Assembly: GCA_032622095.1 (NCBI GenBank)
Contig: CP136069.1
Location: 190,081,122 to 190,145,121, forward strand
Source: Siphonodentalium dalli
Taxonomy: Eukaryota > Mollusca > Scaphopoda > Gadilida > Siphonodentaliidae
DNA length: 64,000 nucleotides
Direction: 5' to 3'
Shown: in pieces, positions 57,751 to 64,000 of the stretch
Layout: each line of letters starts with the position of its first letter
Position numbering within the stretch: the stretch's first letter is position 1
Position numbers and translations under genes: made by a program
The notes under the pieces: model-generated
What the model saw: the letters and a program-made list of their open reading frames with translations, nothing else
What the model was told of the DNA's origin: nothing
Database searches by the model: none

Positions 57751-57906
57751 GAGGGTCAGACTGCTGCGGAATTAGCACGAGGAGCAGGATACGAATACAT
57801 AGGAAAATATCTTATCAACATCGAGGCTGAACAGTCAGCTATTCCAACGAAATCACAAAACGGACATGACAGTGGCCTTGTAAGAAATGAAGTTGAGGCC
57901 ACCTGA
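57751..57906 (+). CDS. ANKRD29: ANKRD29-like gene, last coding exon
   Basis: Acceptor CCTTTTGCAG; open for 51 codons to TGA at 57904-57906. Encodes EGQTAAELARGAGYEYIG, then KYLINIEAEQSA and a polar tail with SQNGHDSGLVRNEVEAT. The first ~30 residues form a terminal half-capping ankyrin repeat (GQTAAELA); the tail is probably disordered. CTT|GTAAGA at 57878-57883 could act as a donor for an alternative end, but the continuous frame to a stop and the following UTR-like sequence favour this ending. Confidence 0.9.
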   Translation, partial: EGQTAAELARGAGYEYIGKYLINIEAEQSAIPTKSQNGHDSGLVRNEVEAT

Positions 57907-59165
57907 CGATGGTCAAATGGCTAATTTTATAATAGACTCAATCAAAGCTAATATACAATGGTTAGTGATTCTGCGATAACAAATGAATGATCGATCTGAT
58001 CTGAGCAGGTGACAAATACAATCACTGAGTAAAATATCAATTGTTGTATTTAAAGGCACGGGCGGCGTTCGTTGCAGAAATATTCATATTTGTTCAAATC
58101 GCCATCAACAGAAGGAATATTAAAATATATATAGTTTTGATCATATGCCAAACATAATCAGCGCGCAAATAGTATATTGTCGTCAAGACGTACGATGGTG
58201 TATGTAAACAAGAGCCTGCTCGTGTTACAGAAGTTTTGCTTCTGTTTACATAACACAGAGCAATTCTATTGGTTAATCACACACAAATGATATAAACGCT
58301 CTTTATTATTTCCATATCAGGAAAACAGTAACAAATAACGCTCTTTATGTTTACCATATCTGGATCTAAACAAAAGCCAGGTTCTGTAACGTTTTTTGCT
58401 TTTGTTTACATAACAAAGGAAAAACATTTGACAATAACATACTGTTTATGCCATATTTCTGATTGGTATAAGAACAAAGTCTGTCTATATTTTATTATTA
58501 TTTCTGTTTATGGCAGTTTTTGACGGAGGTGAATATTTTAACAGCATACCCACCGCCAACGCCGCCCGTATCTTTAAGCATACTTAGAATACTATAATGA
58601 TAATGCTATGGAATGTTTTATTGCATTTTATAGATTGTCCAACGAGCTGGCAGCATCGCAAACAGATTATTTTACCCCACATGTAACTTATTTTGAAGGA
58701 CTTGTTAAAATGTTTAATTTCTGAACTGACATAGGCTTATGCTATTAAAATATATTGTTCGGTTCTCATCTGCTGCCAATGTCTCTAAGCTGGTGATTTG
58801 TATGTCAAGATTTATTTTTTTGCATGTCTTAACATTTAAAATTACTATAATTTTATCAAACTGGTAGTTCTTGAGGGCTCGGTATGTAATAAGATAGCAT
58901 ACAATTTCTCTTATAAGAACTGGCCATGATTTATATATATGTTGGTAAAATTTGGATGAGAATCTAGTATTTCATTGATTGTTTTGTTTTGGGAGATTAT
59001 AGTGGCTGACATGGGACAGGTTTAGATTGTACAGCTTGGGTGGTTATTGAAATCTTCTTGGAAGAAAGCAGCTCTTGATATATACATGGGAATGTGCTCG
59101 ACGTTTGCTGTTAGGTGTAATGACCTGGTGACTTCATGGACAATAAAATGTGAACTAAGCGAGGC
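57907..59165 (+). other. ANKRD29: Probable 3' UTR
   Basis: Follows the stop codon and is notably free of the MITE families that fill the rest of the window. It contains two related hairpin-prone segments, 58200-58260 and 58365-58425 (TTTGCTTCTGTTTACATAAC / TTTGCTTTTGTTTACATAAC). Confidence 0.6.
59142..59147 (+). terminator. ANKRD29: Candidate polyadenylation signal
   Basis: AATAAA in GACAATAAAATGTG, the first canonical hexamer I see after the stop codon. Cleavage would be expected about 10-30 bases further. Confidence 0.55.
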
Positions 59166-59858
59166 TCCATTACATGTATTGTTTTGCTACTTTAGTGGCT
59201 TGAATAGCTAACTATTTGCATAGTGTTCATCAAGGTTCACATATTTCACACCATAACAGTGAAAGGGAACGACTTTTATGAAGACTGAATATTTTTAGCT
59301 ATAAACCTTTAAAGTCATACATGTAAGCTGACCATATTCAGTTTTCGAGGTATACCTCTATGTGCATTGTTTTATCGCTCTTTCTACATGTATGAAATTA
59401 TTTGAACTCTGAATGAACTAAGCAAGAATCGCCCACAATAATCTGGACTGACAGTTGGTAGCTAATTGCAACTCAAGTTTGAACAATTAAACCTGTCCAT
59501 TCATGCCTCTCTGGAGTTTTATTGAGCTAGCTGGATTATCAGAGTTGATATCTATACCACTCTGGAGTTGGGGGGGGGGCACAATTTTCTACCTGAAATT
59601 TTCACAATAATCATTATCTAGTACTAACAGGCATACTGGCTCGACTTTCATTAATGGTTTATAAGCTGCTACTAACTGTGCATTCAATGCCACAGGATTA
59701 CAATAACATTTATCCAAAGCAATTCACCGTCATGTATGGTCTGTTTCTTGGGGAAAATGTGTTAGAAACCTAACACAAACTGCATATAAAAAGTGACAAA
59801 TATAGCCAATTTGAAAAGAGGTATTTCTAATATAGAAATAAATCATACATGATTTTAA
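59166..59858. other. Unassigned 3' flank
   Basis: No gene or repeat family recognised. A short G run lies at 59571-59579. Confidence 0.6.
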
Positions 59859-60100
59859 CTTTCATGATGGGAGCTATGGTGGTGCAGCATTAAAGATCCT
59901 ATGCCAGTGCATTCTCTTATATATGCGAGTTTCCATAGGGAGCCTCGCATATATAATGGAATGCCAGTTCAAGGCAAATATTGTTAGGCCAATGCATTCT
60001 CTTATATGTGTGAGGCTCCCTATGGGAGACTAAAAAATATAAGAGAATACATTGGCACAGGGTTTTCGCAAAATTTCAGGAAGCTCCAGTCATGGAAGGG
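59859..60100 (-). mobile_element. B-family MITE, reverse orientation
   Basis: Left flank TTAA 59855-59858, CTTTCATGATGGGAGC to CCAGTCATGGAAGGG, right TTAA 60101-60104. Hairpins at 59903-59965 (worn) and 59988-60056. GGTAACTCCAGTCATGGAAG at 60111-60130 repeats the terminus. Confidence 0.88.
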
Positions 60101-60540
60101 TTAATAAGGGAGGTAACTCCAGTCATGGAAGGGCTAAAAACTTGATTTAGCTGAGGATGCTGAATTCGTTATTGCCATGCAGAGATGATGTTCAATGTAA
60201 ATGGTGTCATGAAAAATCAGTTCAATGAGATACAATTGGACAGTTGTCTTGCTTTCCATTATGTTGACAGCTTGTGACATAAACATGGAATTTATTGCAC
60301 GGCTCTCTGAAAAATCAAAGAAGTTTCTTACTGGAGGAAGAACATGAATTTGTGTTAAGAAACTTTGTAGTTACATTTGTGTTTATTAATAATTCCCAAT
60401 ATTGTTACCGGTATTATTGTATAAATTAACATAGGGCTCTCCAATTATGTCATTTATATACAAAATCTGTTATAGAACAAACTTTATATATATATTAGAG
60501 CAATATAGATGTGTATTTATTATATCGTGCTGAACAAACT

Positions 60541-60560
60541 ATATATATATATATATATAT
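60541..60560 (+). repeat. (AT)n microsatellite
   Basis: Simple AT run of about ten units. Confidence 0.9.
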
Positions 60561-60622
60561 CTACAGCTGGTTGTGGGAACATATCACTTGAAACCTACTC
60601 TTCAATTCCCTGACGTCATTAC

Positions 60623-61005
60623 CAAGCCTTAGTTTAGTGTGCCTGTCATTTGCAGAATAAGGTCCCCGCATAGTGGGCTAGCATCATCAAATTCACCCTC
60701 TGGGAACCTCAACTGCTATGGAAGACCTGGGATCAGATTGAAGTTCCCCAGTTGAAGTTGGTGATGTTCACCCATTAGTCACCTCGATTATGCATTTTAT
60801 CTTCTGCAAATTAGTGGATATAGAAACTGAAGGTAAAAAGTAACTAAAACCAATGTTAATTTGAGACTATAGATACTTCCCAGTATCTATGGCCAAAGCA
60901 GAATGAGGACCCCAGAGGGTGAATCTGCTGTGTGGGATAACGTCACTAAATTCACCCTCTGGGGACCTCATTCTGCAAATGTCAAACACACTATGTCCAG
61001 ACTTG
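60623..61005. mobile_element. G-family MITE, hairpins partly deleted
   Basis: CAAGCCTTAGTTTAGTGTG to CACACTATGTCCAGACTTG. The left hairpin has lost its 5' stem (GGTCCCCGCATAGTGGGC). Confidence 0.85.
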
Positions 61006-61545
61006 GGGGTTATGTCATCCATTTTTGTGAAAGAAACAACTTATTCTATATTGTTGATCGAATAGATTAGTTAAGTGAACTTAAGTCATCACAATTAAAA
61101 AGTCTACACACTTCTATGCTAACTACCTATTTAGATGAGTGCATTATGATGTATCATTTAAAAATCTGTATCATTTATAATGTTTACATAGTCTGTGATT
61201 TACATTTTACAGTACTTCCAAAAATTGCCATTTTGCTTTTTATCCAAGTTTCCTTAGACTAAATCCAGCTTGTGATATTGGTCGTTATAAATGTTGCTTT
61301 TAATCGATCGAAACTTGGACCAGCTCTGCTGATTTCTTCAGTATTAGATAAAAGCTTTAATTCTTTCTTTACTAAATACTCCTTGGTTCACTAAGGAAAT
61401 GTCAGATATTAGGTTCAACAAAAAAATGGCCATGTCGTACTTACTAGAGAAACATATCCCACCAATGAGTAGAAATCATTCTTGTATTTTGGGCTTCAAA
61501 AATTATGTTGGACTTTTTTTTTAAATAGGAAAAGCTATTAGCCAG

Positions 61546-62455
61546 GTTCAGTTAACTCTTTGTTTACTCAATGGATTCTCAGTTATAAAAGCATCCATTT
61601 AGATGATCACTTAGTCATCTGGAGGCATGTACATGAAATATATAGAGGATATGAAATGAGTGTTTCTCTCATATGATATTTATGAAACGAGTCTAAGAAT
61701 TTTCAGTTTTCTCGAGCCTCCAGCGAGAGAAAACTGAAAATTCGTGATGAGTTTCATAAATATCATATGAGAGAAACACGAATTACATATTCTATTTATC
61801 ATATGACACCTATAAATTGATTATGATGTCCAAAACGCACACAAATCACTAAATAGCTATATGACATCGGCAGCAAAAGGTTAATGTGACATCACGTCAT
61901 TGCACCGGAAGCCCAATTACACCTGGTGAACTAGCAGAAATAATATGCACGTGAAGATATAGTGCGCTATTCTGTTCTCAGTTTGTGACATTATATCGTA
62001 TGTTTATTAGATAAATACGAATTACATATTCTATTTATTGTATAACAATGTCCAAAACTATATATTTCAAGATTATAATTGCGAGAATTTCGGCATCGCG
62101 TTGATTGACGCGCACGAATTTGACCTGCAATTAGTTAGAGATACGTCTCGGCCACGGCTGCCATTCAGCCAATCAAAACACACTTTTTGTCAACAAACCA
62201 ATCAAATTATCGGAAGGTGATATGAACTAGTTCATATGAAATTGATTTATGACATACTTTCCAACGTAAATAATGATTGAGTCATATGATAAAAGCAGAT
62301 GATAAATAATACTAGGGTCGAAGGATTCCTATTCATTCGTGGGAAATGTTCATATAATAATTTTTACTTCAACAAATAACCTTTTTGTGGAATGATTATC
62401 TGAACATTTCCTAAGAAATCAACTTGTCAATGAGTATTCAGTAAAGGAAGGGATA
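61546..62455. mobile_element. D-type MITE, long form with internal hairpin
   Basis: GTTAACTCTTTGTTTACTCA and ATGGATTCTCAGTTATAAAA on the left; TATCTGAACATTTCCTAAG and GTATTCAGTAAAGGAAGGG on the right. The interior (~61620-62310) has the 61658-61780 hairpin and duplicated GAATTACATATTCTATTTAT words at 61780 and 62019. A further D-like end is at 61353-61415. Confidence 0.55.
61658..61780. other. ~52-bp stem hairpin
   Basis: TGTTTCTCTCATATGATATT, TATGAAAC and GAATTTTCAGTTTTCTC pair with their complements at 61729-61780 with a few mismatches around the middle; loop ~16 bases. Confidence 0.88.
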
Positions 62456-62855
62456 ACCTTATCTTTGGTCTGTGTTGCTATGATAATACTATAGACCTGT
62501 TTCTGTCATGAAGTGACAATTGAGTGACTTATGGGGGAATGCTGGGAATCAATATTGTGCAAGAGAGATTTCATACATGTATTAAAGACTATAGACACTA
62601 AATTTTTGAGAAATACTGGAAACCTATCTCTGAGAAAACATGTGTTCAGTTAACAAAAAATTTATATCAACAAAACTTGTTTTTCTACAGAGGAATTTTT
62701 TGTCGATACTACTAGTAAGTCTTCAATTATTATGAACTAAAGTATGGTAAAATTAACAATTGTTTTTAGTTTTGCAGTAAATAATCTTGTGTTGCCAGTT
62801 TTCATGGCATGCTACTACATCCTGCTCTATAATTTGAGTATCTATTAGTCCTTAA

Positions 62856-63237
62856 CCCTTTACCCAACAGAACGGCCCTGTGCCAATGCATTCTCTTATA
62901 TATGTGAGTCGACCATAGGTCGCCTCGCATATATAAGAGAATGCATTGGCTTAACACATTAAAAATTATAAAATTGTTAAAGAATGTAAGAAAAAATGGT
63001 AAAAAGTGTTAAAAAAAGATTTTTTTTAGGCCAATGCATTCTCTTATATATGCGAGGCGACCTATGGTCGACTCGCATATATAAGAGAATGCATTGGCAC
63101 AGGGCATAACTGTAACTATCACAATGTGGTCAAGGAGCCGGTTCCAATGATATCCATATTTGTATGGTTCTATTGAGACAGACCGAAGATATTTTAGGCT
63201 GTTGAAGCTTTATTTGGCCGGTTTTTTGGGTAAAGGG
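62856..63237 (+). mobile_element. A-family TTAA MITE
   Basis: 382 bp, TTAA at 62852-62855 and 63238-63241. Hairpins at 62882-62951 and 63030-63098. Ends CCCTTTACCCAACAGAACGG and TTTTTTGGGTAAAGGG. Confidence 0.93.
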
Positions 63238-63241
63238 TTAA

Positions 63242-63712
63242 CCCTTTCAGTGCCAGGGGCCGATATCATCGGCCCTAATTTACGGTCTGTAAAATCGGCC
63301 CTAAAAAAATTAAAAAACAAATTCTTTTTTTTATTAGATTTTTTTGGTTGAATTTGTTTTGGGTATGCTTAAGCATGCTATAGTGAATTTAAAAACAAAC
63401 TGGATAAAACCTTAGGGGCATGTTATAACTCAAAAACTATCACCAAGTATTCATAGTCATAATTTTGATGCCCATGAAAAACGTGATATTCCCTGGCACT
63501 AAACCTACAAAATAAGTCTGTTTTAGAATATAAGAAAAAATTAATAAAATTGTAAAAAATTGTAAAAAATAATAACAAATGATGAAAAATTGTTAGGCCA
63601 ATGCATTCTCTTATATATGCGAGGCGACCTATGGTCGACTCGCATATATAAGAGAATGCATTGGCACAGGGTATATGGGTTGATACAAAAATCGGACCTG
63701 GCACTCAAAGGG
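63242..63712. mobile_element. C-family TTAA MITE, longest copy
   Basis: 471 bp. Its left TTAA (63238-63241) is also the right TTAA of the preceding A element; the right TTAA is at 63713-63716. Ends CCCTTTCAGTGCCAGG and CCTGGCACTCAAAGGG. One hairpin at 63597-63664, plus about 230 bases (~63280-63505) absent from the other C copies, with no ORF of note. Confidence 0.92.
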
Positions 63713-63716
63713 TTAA

Positions 63717-64000
63717 TCCAATGTCCTAGGTGTCTACCCAAGAAAGTAGCAATTGAAATAGCACACTTCCATTCATTGAATCTCTTCATCTCAATCAAAA
63801 TGGAATATTGAAATGTTCCCCTTTATTAGGCTTGAAAGATACATAAATCAATCACGTTATTTTAACTGATATAATAATGTCACAGAAACAAATGAATCTT
63901 TCCAAATGAAATATTACATTCTTCGTTTCAATATAAAGTGTAAGTCTTATCCCAGAAATAAAGTTCTGGATTTGAGCTTGGTAATTTAAACCGCTCATTT
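63717..64000. other. Unassigned
   Basis: No gene or repeat recognised up to the window end. Confidence 0.6.

Overview
This window is animal nuclear DNA: widely spaced short exons with GT/AG borders, very long introns and dense interspersed repeats. The one recognisable gene is an ankyrin-repeat gene on the + strand whose repeat order matches, from memory, vertebrate ANKRD29. The repeat types (short foldback elements, elements with a hairpin head, CCGTC simple repeat and tandem monomers, and many TACATGTA words) suggest a marine lophotrochozoan, most likely a bivalve mollusc. That placement is inference; no species can be named from the sequence alone.

The gene occupies 1079 to about 59165. 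Eight coding exons (1079-1189, 31197-31295, 33947-34045, 44879-45076, 48135-48233, 56690-56785, 57521-57622, 57751-57906) are all phase 0 and together encode 319 residues plus a stop. Nearly every exon is exactly one ankyrin repeat; 44879-45076 carries two. The exon with the start codon was not found with confidence and probably lies upstream of the window. A candidate 3' UTR runs to an AATAAA at 59142. Intron lengths are about 30.0, 2.7, 10.8, 3.1, 8.5, 0.7 and 0.13 kb. No second gene was found on either strand.

The introns and the 3' flank are built mostly of non-autonomous DNA transposons and arrays derived from them. I assign working letters. A, B, C and D: elements flanked by TTAA with CCCTTT or CCCTTC ends (piggyBac-like); A, B and C share a ~70-bp hairpin core. 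F: ~220-bp near-perfect foldbacks with TA flanks. G: ~440-bp elements with two internal hairpins and 8-bp target duplications. H: long inverted-repeat elements. K, L, Q (and probably J, M): hAT-like elements, three with perfect 8-bp target duplications. N, O, R, S, T: elements with hairpin head, simple repeat and tandem monomers. P: a 5.1-kb element with >100-bp inverted ends nested in a B element.

Layout: 1-4870 holds a SINE-like fragment cut by a Mutator-like element and an M element; 4872-14005 is a 4.4-4.7 kb tandem segmental duplication; 14186-17214 has a 76-bp array and a cluster of F foldbacks; 17391-22723 is B with P (containing N) inserted; 24500-29930 mixes F, A, G, H and B; 31600-35130 has J, Q and G copies around exons 3 and 4; 36140-38341 is a 21-bp minisatellite with higher-order structure; 38416-44827 has C, L, G, H, A and B plus an 88-bp array made from a D-element end; 45180-47895 has G, R and K; 49361-56552 has S, T, G and N elements; 57907-59165 is the likely 3' UTR; 59859-63712 has B, G, D, A and C copies.

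The most useful signals are internal controls: duplicated segments that keep both an empty and a filled insertion site, and several tandem arrays whose units begin or end at a TTAA element terminus.
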